Origin: Thalassotalea sp. 273M-4
GTDB taxonomy: Bacteria > Pseudomonadota > Gammaproteobacteria > Enterobacterales > Alteromonadaceae
DNA: 64,000 bases
Direction: 5' to 3'
Assembly: GCF_041410465.1 (NCBI RefSeq)
Contig: NZ_CP166961.1
Location: 2,914,001-2,978,000, forward strand
The notes beneath the pieces are model-generated. The model was not told the DNA's origin, searched no databases, and saw only the letters and a list, made by a program, of their open reading frames with translations. Numbering within the stretch: the stretch's first letter is position 1; every line of letters starts with the position of its first letter. A program made the translations under genes and the position numbers. Below, in pieces: positions 47,018 to 56,761 of this stretch.

Positions 47018-47226
47018 AAAATTGAATATCAGCCTAATTTGTAGCCGATAAAGCTTGACCATTTTTTAGGACGTCTATATAATTTGCGACCTTTTTCAGG
47101 CTCCTATAGGCGACGGCCTGAGGAGTTGATATCGATTCAGATATCAAAGTATCAATTGATACTTTTAAATATGTCTCGATATAGTAAACAAGCTCGAGCT
47201 GAAAATTAATTATTGGAGTGACTCAC
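47018..47226 (+). promoter_or_regulatory. structured leader of rpmB
   Basis: The leader contains a CAGGC/GCCTG stem (47097-47101 with 47116-47120) and an overlapping alternative CTCCT/AGGAG pairing (47101-47105 with 47121-47125). A perfect TTGATATC/GATATCAA hairpin (47126-47147) and a 20-bp perfect palindrome (47146-47165) follow. Such stacking of structures suggests autoregulation by a ribosomal protein, but I know no named leader matching it. Confidence 0.4.
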
Positions 47227-47463
47227 ATGTCTAAAGTTTGCCAAGTAACCGGCAAGAAACCGATGGTAGGTAACAACCGTTCTCACGCGTTAAATGCTAC
47301 TCGTCGTCGTTTTTTACCAAACCTACAAACCCACCGTTTTTGGGTTGAAAGTGAAAACCGTTTTGTAAAATTACGCTTAACTCCGAAAGGAATGCGTATT
47401 ATCGATAAGAATGGTATTGATTCTGTATTAGCAGATATCCGTGCCCGTGGCGAAAAGATCTAA
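47227..47463 (+). CDS. rpmB: 50S ribosomal protein L28
   Basis: L28 is a small large-subunit protein. The 78-residue product begins [21 protein letters not shown] and ends 'DIRARGEKI', the family profile in gammaproteobacteria. The ATG at 47227 has GGAG upstream; an in-frame start three codons earlier is less suited. rpmG follows after 11 bp. Confidence 0.97.
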   Translation: MSKVCQVTGKKPMVGNNRSHALNATRRRFLPNLQTHRFWVESENRFVKLRLTPKGMRIIDKNGIDSVLADIRARGEKI

Positions 47464-47474
47464 GGAATTAAACC

Positions 47475-47630
47475 ATGCGCGATAAAATCCGTTTAGTTTC
47501 ATCTGCAGGCACTGGTCATTTTTATACTACTGACAAGAATAAAAAGACTATGCCAGAAAAGATGGAAATCAAAAAGTTTGATCCACGCGTTCGTAAGCAC
47601 GTGATCTACAAAGAAGCTAAAATCAAGTAA
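47475..47630 (+). CDS. rpmG: 50S ribosomal protein L33
   Basis: The 51-residue product reads [20 protein letters not shown] and ends '[13 protein letters not shown]', unmistakably L33. It lacks the zinc-binding CxxC pairs, so it is the zinc-free type. AAGGA lies 9 bp upstream. It is the second gene of the rpmBG operon, followed by a strong terminator. Confidence 0.96.
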   Translation: MRDKIRLVSSAGTGHFYTTDKNKKTMPEKMEIKKFDPRVRKHVIYKEAKIK

Positions 47631-47643
47631 TTGATCTTTCTTC

Positions 47644-47676
47644 AAAAAAAAGCCCGTTTAAACGGGCTTTTTTTTT
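47644..47676. terminator. terminator after rpmG
   Basis: A perfect palindrome with core AGCCCGTTT/AAACGGGCT is flanked by runs of eight A and eight T. It can act in both directions, serving rpmG and the convergent small gene at 47740. Confidence 0.9.
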
Positions 47677-47739
47677 ATCTTAAAATCTCAATAAGTTTAT
47701 ATTTTATAGCAATCCCATTAAGTTTTTGCACAACACAGA

Positions 47740-48042
47740 TTACAGTTCAGATTCTTCTTCTTCGGATTCTTCTGTTGCATCCTTTTTCACATCTTTAATA
47801 TCTTTGCCTTCCATTAACAGCAGCAAGTCAGCAAAGGCTTTACGTAAATTCAGTGCCACGGAGCGTGGAAAACTGGTCTTATTACGAGTGGCTTTGTAAT
47901 CGGCATTAAATACCTTTTCAAATGCTTTTTCGACCGACTTAGGATCATCTAGGTCAACCTCTGGCGCGGGCTTGCCCAGTTTAGTGTAATATTCAACGTA
48001 TAATTCGTCGATTTGAGATTTTACCGATTCAATTCTTTCCAT
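47740..48042 (-). CDS. hypothetical protein with acidic tail
   Basis: I do not recognise a family. The 100-residue product is soluble, starts 'MERIESVKSQIDELYVEYYTKLG', has a central 'FPRSVALNLRKAFADLLLLMEG' helix and ends with a run of acidic residues (EESEEEESEL). No membrane segment or cysteine pair. It stands alone between rpmG and mutM on the opposite strand. The composition and codon use look like its neighbours, so it is probably a genuine lineage-specific gene. Confidence 0.65.
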   Translation of the reverse strand: MERIESVKSQIDELYVEYYTKLGKPAPEVDLDDPKSVEKAFEKVFNADYKATRNKTSFPRSVALNLRKAFADLLLLMEGKDIKDVKKDATEESEEEESEL

Positions 48043-48218
48043 AACGCCTCGCTTGTATCTGAGCTCGGATTAAAACACTGAGTTTATAAAACTGCATATT
48101 TTTAAAGTTACATTTTTTTAACTTAATAGCAATCTCTTTTGTACGATAAATGTACTGACTTTTGCTAACCCGATAAATACGATAAGATGGTCATTTAGCT
48201 CATTGACAAAAACACCGT

Positions 48219-49034
48219 ATGCCAGAACTCCCAGAAGTCGAAGTGTGCCGTCTTGGCATAACACCACACATTCTTAAGCAAACCGTCACTAAGGTTATCG
48301 TTCGGCATTGGCAATTACGTTGGCCGGTCAGTGCTGACATCAATGACATCTGTGGTCATCAAATTACCCAAGTCGAACGAAGAGCGAAATATTTGCTCTT
48401 AAAGACGAAAGTCGGAACGTTAGTACTTCATTTAGGTATGTCTGGCACCATAAGAGTGATAGATAAAACGTTGCTAGCACAAAAGCACGACCACTTTGAT
48501 TTAGTCTTAGACAACAATAAAGCTCTCAGGCTAAATGACCCCCGTCGCTTTGGCGCAGTGTTATGGCTCACCGGTAACGTGCAAGAGCACCCATTATTCG
48601 CTTCAATGGGGCCAGAACCTTTGCAGAGCGATTTTACTGAGAGCCATTTGTACCTAAGCTCCCGTCAACGTAAAACCCCGATTAAAAACTTTATCATGGA
48701 TAATAAAGTGGTGGTTGGTGTGGGTAATATCTACGCCAATGAGTCGTTATTTTTAGCCGGTATAAAACCCACGGTTGCCGCTGGTAGCATTAGTAAAGCA
48801 CGCTATGTAACATTGACTCACATTATTAAGCAAGTGTTAGCCAAAGCAATCACCCAAGGCGGTACTACCTTAAAAGACTTTACTCAAGCGGATGGAAAAC
48901 CTGGCTATTTTGCTCAGTCGCTACAGGTTTATGGCAGAGCCAAACAACCTTGCGTACAATGTAAAACGCTTTTAAAAGAAATTAAGCAAGCAGGAAGAGC
49001 AACGGTTTATTGCCCCCAATGTCAAAAACGTTAA
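48219..49034 (+). CDS. mutM: formamidopyrimidine-DNA glycosylase
   Basis: MutM removes oxidised purines such as 8-oxoguanine and cuts the strand. The 271-residue product begins MPELPEVEV, with the catalytic Pro2 and Glu3. It has 'DPRRFG' near residue 108, 'VGVGNIYANESLF' near 165 and a C-terminal zinc finger with 'CVQC' and 'CPQC' (about 246-269). The place after rpmBG is as in E. coli. Confidence 0.97.
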   Translation: MPELPEVEVCRLGITPHILKQTVTKVIVRHWQLRWPVSADINDICGHQITQVERRAKYLLLKTKVGTLVLHLGMSGTIRVIDKTLLAQKHDHFDLVLDNNKALRLNDPRRFGAVLWLTGNVQEHPLFASMGPEPLQSDFTESHLYLSSRQRKTPIKNFIMDNKVVVGVGNIYANESLFLAGIKPTVAAGSISKARYVTLTHIIKQVLAKAITQGGTTLKDFTQADGKPGYFAQSLQVYGRAKQPCVQCKTLLKEIKQAGRATVYCPQCQKR

Positions 49035-49148
49035 GAACATACCTAAGCGGTATTGGAGCTGGGTGTTATGAGAAAATCACGGGAAAAAACATCAATGCAC
49101 CTGCTAAAGCTATAAAATCATAACAGATGCACCGATTCTTATATTTGC

Positions 49149-49631
<483 letters not shown>

Positions 49632-49775
49632 TTAAGATTTGTATTTTAATATTCTACCTTGCCCATTCGGTAAATCAAATCATCAAGGACAATAAACGCC
49701 TGTTTGAGCAATCAAATCCGGGCGAGAAAACCATCATTTAACATTGAAACTAAAGTAAATACTCAATAATACTTT

Positions 49776-49796
49776 CTATTAATTGTAAATTAATAG
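49776..49796. promoter_or_regulatory. palindrome upstream of the TetR-family gene (candidate operator)
   Basis: A perfect 9-bp inverted repeat CTATTAATT/AATTAATAG with a 3-bp spacer lies 135 bp upstream of the regulator start, in the 311-bp gap after coaD. TetR-family repressors commonly bind such sites next to their own gene. Nothing else is recognised in 49620-49930. Confidence 0.35.
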
Positions 49797-49930
49797 TATC
49801 ATTGATAACCAAATCAACTGGTAACGAATTTTTAACATTCTAAGCCTGCTGATTTTTAAATCGGTCGTACACCAAAACAACAATAACGACCTAGCTAGAC
49901 CTATTTACAACCATAAGAGTTCGCTTATTA

Positions 49931-50593
49931 ATGAAAACCAGAGAAAGAATCATCCGAGCCAGTATCGAATTGTTCAATAAAAATGGGGAACGTAACATTA
50001 CGACAAATCATATTGCCGCTCATTTAGGCATTAGCCCAGGCAATTTGTATTATCACTTTCGTAACAAAGAAGACATTATTTTTGCGATTTATACCGAATA
50101 CGCTGATGATTTAATTTCAAAGTTTGATTTACTTGATGACATCTCCCATCCATTGGAGAGCATCATGAACTATATGGATATCGTCTTTCAGCTAGTATCA
50201 AAATTTCGATTCTTTTACAGTAACCTACCCGTCCTATTAAGTAAAAATCCAGCCCTTAAAAAACGTTACAGCGAGATCCAAAAACAGATCGCAGTAAAAG
50301 TAACTGCGATGTTATTGCAGCTCAAAGATGCGGGTATTTTAAATATCAAAGAAGAAGAGTTGGACGATATCACCTGCTTGCTTCGGCTAACCACCACCTT
50401 TTGGTTAAGCTATTTGCAAACGCAACAAGATGAAACACTTGTCGATGACGCCAATTTGTACGATGGCCTACTGAAAATTTTTGCCCTCCTTAGTCCGTAC
50501 ATTACTGACAACGCAAGAGCAGATTTTGAACGAGCAAGAAGCCACTACATTGCGCTTGAACAAAAATCTAAGCAGCCGCAACAACAGCTTTAG
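49931..50593 (+). CDS. TetR/AcrR family transcriptional regulator
   Basis: The 220-residue product has the N-terminal TetR helix-turn-helix (residues 5-50, 'RIIRASIELFNKNG', 'ITTNHIAAHLGISPGNLYYHF'). The ligand domain fits the family of longer proteins with a C-terminal 'LSPYITDNARADFERA'. Targets unknown; no transporter gene is adjacent, so it probably acts on distant genes as well as its own. Confidence 0.88.
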   Translation: MKTRERIIRASIELFNKNGERNITTNHIAAHLGISPGNLYYHFRNKEDIIFAIYTEYADDLISKFDLLDDISHPLESIMNYMDIVFQLVSKFRFFYSNLPVLLSKNPALKKRYSEIQKQIAVKVTAMLLQLKDAGILNIKEEELDDITCLLRLTTTFWLSYLQTQQDETLVDDANLYDGLLKIFALLSPYITDNARADFERARSHYIALEQKSKQPQQQL

Positions 50594-50674
50594 GCAGTCA
50601 CTCTGCGGGTAAAATTCTAAGTGCAACATCATTCATTTTGCTGTGGTACTTAGAAGGTTAAGATCTCGGGCTTG

Positions 50675-51433
50675 CTATGCTCTACCTTCATAGCCATCCA
50701 TTAGCCACTGCCAATTTTGCGGTTGCCAATGAAAAGGTTTACTTGAGCTTTTATGTAAGCCATTTTCTTTTTCAAAAGAACGTAACAGGCGCTGCAAATT
50801 CTGTTTTTTCCAGCTGGATGATGTTGCTTTAATCGCGCCTTGGTCAAAATCAATTAACCAAACTTTATCTTGATGGTCGAGCATGATGTTATGGGCATTT
50901 AGATCGTGGTGATAGACCTGCTTATCATGAAATTGACGGATCACTTGACCAATTTTATGCCAATAAGCTTGCGCCATGGGTTGTGCTCTTAAAACCCCAA
51001 CTAAATCTTTAGCCCCGGGGATAAGTTCGATCATAATATCAGCTTGATAACTTAAACCATGACGTTTTATTTGCAGTGCGATCGGCTTTGGCACTGGAAG
51101 TTGTTCTTGCTGAAGCTGAGCTAACAATTGATATTCTTTGGTTGCTCGGGTGTGAGCTAACGCGGTGTATAAATAATGATCTTTATTGATTTTTCCAACC
51201 AGACCACCACGTAAGTAATGGCGCCAAACCAAGTTGACGTTAGGGTGTGACAAAAACCAACTGGTTCCTCGGCCTGTTGCACTGCCAATAATCGCCTGTT
51301 TTTGTTGCCAATATTCAATAGTGAACATCGATGGACAAAAATCATCAAGTAACTCTGGATTATATAACCAGATAAATCGGCCTTTTTTCAGCAGTTTTAC
51401 TGAGGATTGTTTTACAAATCTTGTCAGGTTCAA
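50675..51433 (-). CDS. kdkA: 3-deoxy-D-manno-octulosonic acid kinase
   Basis: KdkA phosphorylates the single Kdo residue of lipid A core in organisms with a mono-Kdo core, as in Haemophilus and Vibrio. The 252-residue product has 'GRGTSWFL' and 'VWRHYLRGGLVGK' in the N-lobe, and the kinase motifs 'YHHDLNAHNIML' (catalytic loop) and 'LIDFDQG' (metal-binding). Linkage to waaA and a heptosyltransferase-like gene supports the role. Confidence 0.94.
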   Translation of the reverse strand: MNLTRFVKQSSVKLLKKGRFIWLYNPELLDDFCPSMFTIEYWQQKQAIIGSATGRGTSWFLSHPNVNLVWRHYLRGGLVGKINKDHYLYTALAHTRATKEYQLLAQLQQEQLPVPKPIALQIKRHGLSYQADIMIELIPGAKDLVGVLRAQPMAQAYWHKIGQVIRQFHDKQVYHHDLNAHNIMLDHQDKVWLIDFDQGAIKATSSSWKKQNLQRLLRSFEKENGLHKSSSKPFHWQPQNWQWLMDGYEGRA

Positions 51434-51478
51434 GATAATAGACCTTATTCATTTATCGTTTAATGTGGTGAAACTTTT

Positions 51479-52528
51479 ATGCTCAGTCAAACCCCAGATA
51501 TCAAATCATTATGCATCCTTAGACTGTCAGCGATAGGGGATGTCTGCCACGCTGTGGCTATGGTACAACAAATTCAAAAACAATATCCAGATATTCATAT
51601 TACCTGGGTTATTGGCAAAGTTGAGTATTTATTATTGAAAAACTTGCCTGGGGTTGAATTTATTGTTTTCGATAAGAGTGCTGGCTGGAAAGGCTATAAA
51701 GCATTAAAAGAGCAAATGAGAGATAAATACTTTGACGTCTTATTGCATATGCAAGTGGCATTAAGAGCAAGTATTGCCAGTGTATTTATTCCAGCGAAAG
51801 TCAAAGTCGGTTTTGATAAACGTCGAGCGAAAGAGGGGCAATGGTTATTTACCAATAAAAAAATTGCACCTCAAACCAGTGCTCATGTACTCGATGGCTT
51901 TTTGGGCTTTGCTCAAGCAATTGGGGTCGCTCCACAAGCGCCAACCTGGTTAATGCCCTTTGGTGAAGATGACAGAACATGGGTAAAAGAGCAGATAAAC
52001 AACGCCCAGCCTTATGTGGTCATCAGTGCAGCCGCCAGTAAAGCAGAGCGCAACTGGCATGTTGAAGGTTACGCAAAAGCTGCTCAATACTGTACTCAAA
52101 AAGGCTTTCAAGTGATACTTTGTGGCGGACCGACTGAGCTAGAAAAATCACTGGCCGAGAACATCATCAAGCAATGCCCAAGTACACTGCATAATTTGGT
52201 CGGAAAAACCAGTTTAAAACAATTATTGGCCGTGCTTGAACACGCCAGTTTTGTTATCGCCCCAGACACTGGTCCCGCCCATATGGCCGTTACCGTCAAT
52301 ACGCCGGTTATTGGTTTATATGCCCACTCAAATCCGCAACGAACTGGCCCTTATACTTCTTTGCAACATGTGGTGAGTGTTTATGAACAAAGCATAAAAG
52401 CGCAAACAGGTAAGTCAGCAGAGCAACTGTCTTGGGGCACTCGCGCTAAAGGTGAATTAATGCACCAAATCACTTTTGAAATGGTGCAACAAAAAATCGA
52501 TAATTTGATCCTGCAATTAAATCGCTAA
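51479..52528 (+). CDS. glycosyltransferase family 9 (heptosyltransferase-like)
   Basis: GT9 enzymes add heptose or related sugars to the lipopolysaccharide inner core. The 349-residue product has 'LRLSAIGDVCHA' at the N-terminus and 'LCGGPTELE', then 'VGKTSLKQLLAVLEHASFVIAPDTGPAHMA', the GT9 donor-site signature. It lies between kdkA and waaA, so it probably acts on the Kdo-proximal sugar (OpsX-like); exact specificity is not certain. Its 3' end overlaps the convergent waaA stop by 4 bp. Confidence 0.9.
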   Translation: MLSQTPDIKSLCILRLSAIGDVCHAVAMVQQIQKQYPDIHITWVIGKVEYLLLKNLPGVEFIVFDKSAGWKGYKALKEQMRDKYFDVLLHMQVALRASIASVFIPAKVKVGFDKRRAKEGQWLFTNKKIAPQTSAHVLDGFLGFAQAIGVAPQAPTWLMPFGEDDRTWVKEQINNAQPYVVISAAASKAERNWHVEGYAKAAQYCTQKGFQVILCGGPTELEKSLAENIIKQCPSTLHNLVGKTSLKQLLAVLEHASFVIAPDTGPAHMAVTVNTPVIGLYAHSNPQRTGPYTSLQHVVSVYEQSIKAQTGKSAEQLSWGTRAKGELMHQITFEMVQQKIDNLILQLNR

Positions 52529-53805
52529 TTCAATAATTGCGCTAAAGCTTCGATACTTTTTTGGGTGGCGCCCTGGTTTTGAGCCACGACGTCTAAGCCC
52601 TGCGCCCCCATTGCCCGACAAATGGACGGCGAATGTAACAATCGAGTCAGCTCTTGGGTAAGATCTTCATTAGCGCCCAACTGCACTAAAGCCTTGGCGA
52701 CTTTTAATTTTTGATTGATTTCAACAAAGTTACTCATATTAGGGCCGACAATGACAGGCTTAGCGAATAAGGCTGGCTCTAACGGATTATGGCCACCAAC
52801 ATCATAAAAACTGCCTCCAATCACACAAACATCCGCTAAAGCGTAAACCGCAAGCAACTCACCGAGCGTATCAATTAACCAGACATCATCGTGTTCGGTT
52901 ACATTGGCCTGCTGACTGCGTCTGACCACTGATAAGTCTTGTTGCTGTGCTAACTTGGCGACAGCATCAAACCGTTCAGGATGGCGTGGTACCAGCACTA
53001 ATAGTAATGATTTATCATGTTGTTTTAAGCGTTTAAAGCTGTCGATGATCAGTTTTTCTTCATTCTGGTGGGTGCTGCCGGCCACCACAATTTTGCTTTG
53101 CTTTGGGATGTACGATAATAACTCGGCTCTTTTACTTTCCAGCGCCTTATTAATCGCCATATCATATTTTAAATTGCCGCTATTACGCACCTTGTTAGCG
53201 CATGCTCCTAAAGCGATAAAGTTGTTGGCGTTGTCTTCACTTTGACACAGTATCTGCTCTATTTTATTCAATGCTGGGCTTATCAACCAGCGCAGTTTTT
53301 GATACGAGCGCATTGAACCTGCCGACAAACGACCATTAATTAATAGCATTGGGACATTGCGCTGATAACAACGATGGATCAAACTTGGCCACAATTCCGT
53401 TTCCATCAAAACCAACGCTTTGGGCTTTAAAGTTTGCAAAAACCAGTGAACCGATAACGGATTATCTAATGGAATGTAGCAATGCTGAACTCTGGTTTGA
53501 AATAATTTCAGCACTTGTTCTGATCCTGTCGGGGTAAAGGTTGTGACGGTAACTGGAGTGTCAGGGTGTTGTTGTAACACCGCCTCAATAAAAGGTTTGA
53601 TTGCTAGAACTTCACCGACACTGGCGGCATGAATCACAATAGAGCCAGAGTTAAATGTTCTAGGGAGAATACCAAAACGCTCTTTCAGTCGTTGCCGATA
53701 AGCCTTTTGACTGGTTGACCTGAATAATAATACCAACACCAGCACAGGGGTTAGCAATAAGATAATGAGCTGATATATACGTAACGAAAATTGTTCTTTA
53801 TTCAA
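52525..53805 (-). CDS. waaA: 3-deoxy-D-manno-octulosonic acid transferase
   Basis: WaaA (KdtA) transfers Kdo from CMP-Kdo to lipid IVA at the inner membrane. The 426-residue product has an N-terminal membrane segment (about residues 8-28), then 'IHAASVGEVLAIKPF'. 'METELWPSLI', 'GSTHQNEE' and 'GGSFYDVGGHNPLEPALF' follow, all GT30 hallmarks. With kdkA next to it, it is probably mono-functional (inference). Confidence 0.96.
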   Translation of the reverse strand: MNKEQFSLRIYQLIILLLTPVLVLVLLFRSTSQKAYRQRLKERFGILPRTFNSGSIVIHAASVGEVLAIKPFIEAVLQQHPDTPVTVTTFTPTGSEQVLKLFQTRVQHCYIPLDNPLSVHWFLQTLKPKALVLMETELWPSLIHRCYQRNVPMLLINGRLSAGSMRSYQKLRWLISPALNKIEQILCQSEDNANNFIALGACANKVRNSGNLKYDMAINKALESKRAELLSYIPKQSKIVVAGSTHQNEEKLIIDSFKRLKQHDKSLLLVLVPRHPERFDAVAKLAQQQDLSVVRRSQQANVTEHDDVWLIDTLGELLAVYALADVCVIGGSFYDVGGHNPLEPALFAKPVIVGPNMSNFVEINQKLKVAKALVQLGANEDLTQELTRLLHSPSICRAMGAQGLDVVAQNQGATQKSIEALAQLLN

Positions 53806-54086
53806 GGTTTTGGTCCCATCATCAGGGTGTTAAATGACTTTAGGCTTGAGTATATCATCTAGTTAATCGATTTTTATAGCCAAATCCTGTCAGCAAATTG
53901 GATCAACGCAGCACTCAACTATAATCTTTGCAAGGCCGTAATTTTGTCACGATAAAATAAACGGCAGATGGCAACAAAAATTGCCAAAAAAACCGTATAT
54001 TTAAAGGTCTTTGGCTAGTAACTTTACCAGTAAAAACATACAATGGCGCAAAAATTTATAACCATAATCGAATTTCCGAGGCTGAT

Positions 54087-55280
54087 ATGTCATCCACATT
54101 TCTTTCCCACTTACAACACCAGATTGATGAAGTAAAACGTGATGGTCTTTATAAGGCTGAACGTGTGATCACAACCGCACAACAAGCCGATATTGCCGTT
54201 GCCAGTGGCGAGCAGGTTATCAACTTTTGTGCCAACAACTACTTAGGGCTGGCCAATCACCCTAAATTAATTGAAGCGGCAAAGAAAGGGTTAGAACAAC
54301 ATGGTTTTGGGATGGCATCGGTACGCTTTATTTGTGGTACTCAAGACATTCATAAAACCTTAGAGCAAAAATTAAGTGCCTTTTTAGGTACCGAAGACAC
54401 GATTTTGTATTCATCGTGTTTTGATGCAAACGCCGGTCTTTTTGAAACTATTTTAACTCAGGAAGATGCGATTATATCTGACGCCCTCAATCATGCTTCA
54501 ATTATTGATGGTGTTCGTTTGTGTAAAGCCAAGCGTTTTCGTTATGCCAACAATGATATGGCCGACTTAGAGAAGCAATTAATTGCGGCCGATGAAGCCG
54601 GTGCACGCTTTAAGCTGATTGCAACTGATGGTGTGTTTTCAATGGATGGGGTTATTGCCAACCTAAAAGGCGTATGCGATTTAGCCGATAAATATAATGC
54701 CATGGTCATGGTCGATGATTCTCACGCTGTTGGCTTTGTTGGCGAACAAGGCCGTGGCTCACATGAATACTGTGAAGTCATGGATCGTGTGGATATTATT
54801 ACCGGAACCCTAGGCAAAGCGATGGGCGGTGCCTCAGGTGGTTACACCTCTGGTAAAAAAGAAATCATTGAATGGTTGCGTCAACGTTCACGTCCTTATT
54901 TATTTTCCAACTCATTAGCGCCTGCTATTGTTAACGCCTCGATTAAAGTCCTAGAACTGTTATCAGAAAGTGGCGACTTGCGTGCCAAGGTAAAAGCCAA
55001 TGCAGCGTATTTTCGTGAAAAAATGGAAGCCGCCGGCTTTACCTGTGCAGGTGCTGACCATGCTATCGTACCCGTGATGCTGGGCGATGCCAAAGTCGCA
55101 TCGACGATGGCCGACAAATTACTTGCAGAAGGCATTTATGTCATTGGGTTCTCGTTTCCTGTGGTTCCTAAAGGGCAAGCCCGAATTCGAACTCAAATCT
55201 CTGCGGCCCATACCAAAGAGCAATTAGATAAAGCCATTTCCGCCTTTATCCGTATCGGTAAAGAAATGGACATTATTTAA
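54087..55280 (+). CDS. kbl: glycine C-acetyltransferase (2-amino-3-ketobutyrate CoA ligase)
   Basis: Kbl splits 2-amino-3-ketobutyrate with CoA into glycine and acetyl-CoA in threonine breakdown. The 397-residue PLP enzyme has '[13 protein letters not shown]', '[15 protein letters not shown]' and the lysine that binds PLP in '[14 protein letters not shown]'. It is in an operon with tdh, 10 bp apart, the classical threonine dehydrogenase pathway. The 281-bp gap upstream holds no further gene. Confidence 0.97.
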   Translation: MSSTFLSHLQHQIDEVKRDGLYKAERVITTAQQADIAVASGEQVINFCANNYLGLANHPKLIEAAKKGLEQHGFGMASVRFICGTQDIHKTLEQKLSAFLGTEDTILYSSCFDANAGLFETILTQEDAIISDALNHASIIDGVRLCKAKRFRYANNDMADLEKQLIAADEAGARFKLIATDGVFSMDGVIANLKGVCDLADKYNAMVMVDDSHAVGFVGEQGRGSHEYCEVMDRVDIITGTLGKAMGGASGGYTSGKKEIIEWLRQRSRPYLFSNSLAPAIVNASIKVLELLSESGDLRAKVKANAAYFREKMEAAGFTCAGADHAIVPVMLGDAKVASTMADKLLAEGIYVIGFSFPVVPKGQARIRTQISAAHTKEQLDKAISAFIRIGKEMDII

Positions 55281-55290
55281 GGGGATAGCA

Positions 55291-56316
55291 ATGAAGTCTT
55301 TAGCGAAATTAAAACCTGAACCGGGTATTTGGATGACTGACAGCCCAATGCCGGAAGTAGGTCATAACGATTTATTAATTAAGATTAAGAAAACCGCGAT
55401 TTGTGGCACCGACATCCACATTTACAATTGGGACGAATGGTCACAAAAAACCATCCCTGTGCCTATGGTTGTTGGCCATGAATACGCCGGTGAAGTCGTA
55501 GGTATGGGCCAAGAAGTAAAAGGTTTTAGCATTGGCGATAGAGTCTCAGGTGAAGGCCATATTACCTGTGGTCATTGTCGTAATTGTCGTGGGGGGCGCA
55601 CGCATCTATGTCGTAATACCGTCGGTGTTGGCGTCGACCGTAGCGGCAGTTTCGCCGAGTACTTAGTAATTCCTGCGTACAATGCATTTAAATTGCCCGA
55701 TGAAATAAGCGATGATTTAGCGGCTATTTTTGACCCGTTCGGCAATGCTGTCCACACTGCCCTATCGTTTGATCTTGTCGGTGAAGACGTATTGATAACC
55801 GGCGCAGGCCCTATTGGTATTATGGCGGCTGCAGTGGCCAAGCATGTCGGTGCCCGACATGTGGTTATTACCGACATCAATGAATATCGCCTCGACTTAG
55901 CCAGAAAAATGGGGGCTACTCGTGCGGTTAATGTCAGCAAAGAAAGTTTAACCGATGTCATGGCCGAATTAAAAATGACGGAAGGCTTTGATGTTGGTAT
56001 GGAAATGTCTGGTGTTCCGATGGCATTTCGTGACATGTTGGCCAATATGAATAACGGTGGTAAAATTGCTATGCTCGGGATCCCAGGGCAAGACATGGCC
56101 ATTGATTGGAGCCAGGTGATCTTTAAAGGTTTAACCATCAAAGGCATTTATGGTCGAGAAATGTTTGAAACCTGGTACAAAATGGCGAGCTTAATTCAAT
56201 CAGGGCTTGATTTAACGCCAATCATTACGCACCACTACTCTATTGACGATTTTCAACAAGGTTTCGAAGACATGCTGTCTGGCAACTCAGGCAAAGTTAT
56301 TCTTAATTGGGAATAA
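55291..56316 (+). CDS. tdh: L-threonine 3-dehydrogenase
   Basis: Tdh oxidises threonine to 2-amino-3-ketobutyrate, the substrate of Kbl. The 341-residue zinc-dependent dehydrogenase has the catalytic zinc site 'CGTD' and 'GHEYAGEV', structural cysteines in '[15 protein letters not shown]', and the NAD fold '[18 protein letters not shown]'. It is followed by a strong terminator. Confidence 0.97.
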   Translation: MKSLAKLKPEPGIWMTDSPMPEVGHNDLLIKIKKTAICGTDIHIYNWDEWSQKTIPVPMVVGHEYAGEVVGMGQEVKGFSIGDRVSGEGHITCGHCRNCRGGRTHLCRNTVGVGVDRSGSFAEYLVIPAYNAFKLPDEISDDLAAIFDPFGNAVHTALSFDLVGEDVLITGAGPIGIMAAAVAKHVGARHVVITDINEYRLDLARKMGATRAVNVSKESLTDVMAELKMTEGFDVGMEMSGVPMAFRDMLANMNNGGKIAMLGIPGQDMAIDWSQVIFKGLTIKGIYGREMFETWYKMASLIQSGLDLTPIITHHYSIDDFQQGFEDMLSGNSGKVILNWE

Positions 56317-56329
56317 CCTCGACACCATG

Positions 56330-56362
56330 ACAAAAGCTTTATCGCAACGATAAAGCTTTTGT
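56330..56362 (+). terminator. terminator after tdh
   Basis: A perfect 13-bp stem AAAAGCTTTATCG/CGATAAAGCTTTT with a 3-nt loop (56332-56360) lies 15 bp after the tdh stop codon. Confidence 0.85.
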
Positions 56363-56421
56363 TCACATCTGCAAGCAAACCCCTTAAGCTATATACTAAA
56401 GACTCTAACGAGAGAAATACT

Positions 56422-56754
56422 GTGCAAACATCTGAGACTTTTAAACACATTAATGCCGAACAGGTGCACCAACAACTTGGTAATGACGATTGGGTCATTT
56501 TGGATATTCGCGACCCGCAATCTTTTGCCAACAGCCGCATCCACGGTGCCATTCACCTGACCAATGATAACCTTAGTGACTTTGTTCGCAACGCCGACCT
56601 AGACAAACCAACGGTGATTTGCTGTTATCATGGCATTTCATCACAACAAGCGGCCAATTATTTGGTGTCACTCGACTTTAGCGAAGTGTATTCGCTAGAT
56701 GGTGGTTTTGAGCATTGGCTTAAACACTACCCTGACGCAATCGATGTAGGCTAA
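56422..56754 (+). CDS. glpE: thiosulfate sulfurtransferase GlpE (rhodanese)
   Basis: GlpE is a single-domain rhodanese moving sulfane sulfur to cyanide or thioredoxin. The product, 110 residues from the GTG at 56422, has 'WVILDIRDPQSFANSRI', the active-site loop 'CCYHGISS' with the catalytic cysteine, and 'VYSLDGGFEHW'. The GTG start is chosen because it gives the family length; an upstream ATG at 56359 lies inside the tdh terminator. It is followed by glpG, 7 bp later. Confidence 0.92.
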   Translation: MQTSETFKHINAEQVHQQLGNDDWVILDIRDPQSFANSRIHGAIHLTNDNLSDFVRNADLDKPTVICCYHGISSQQAANYLVSLDFSEVYSLDGGFEHWLKHYPDAIDVG

Positions 56755-56761
56755 TTGGTCT

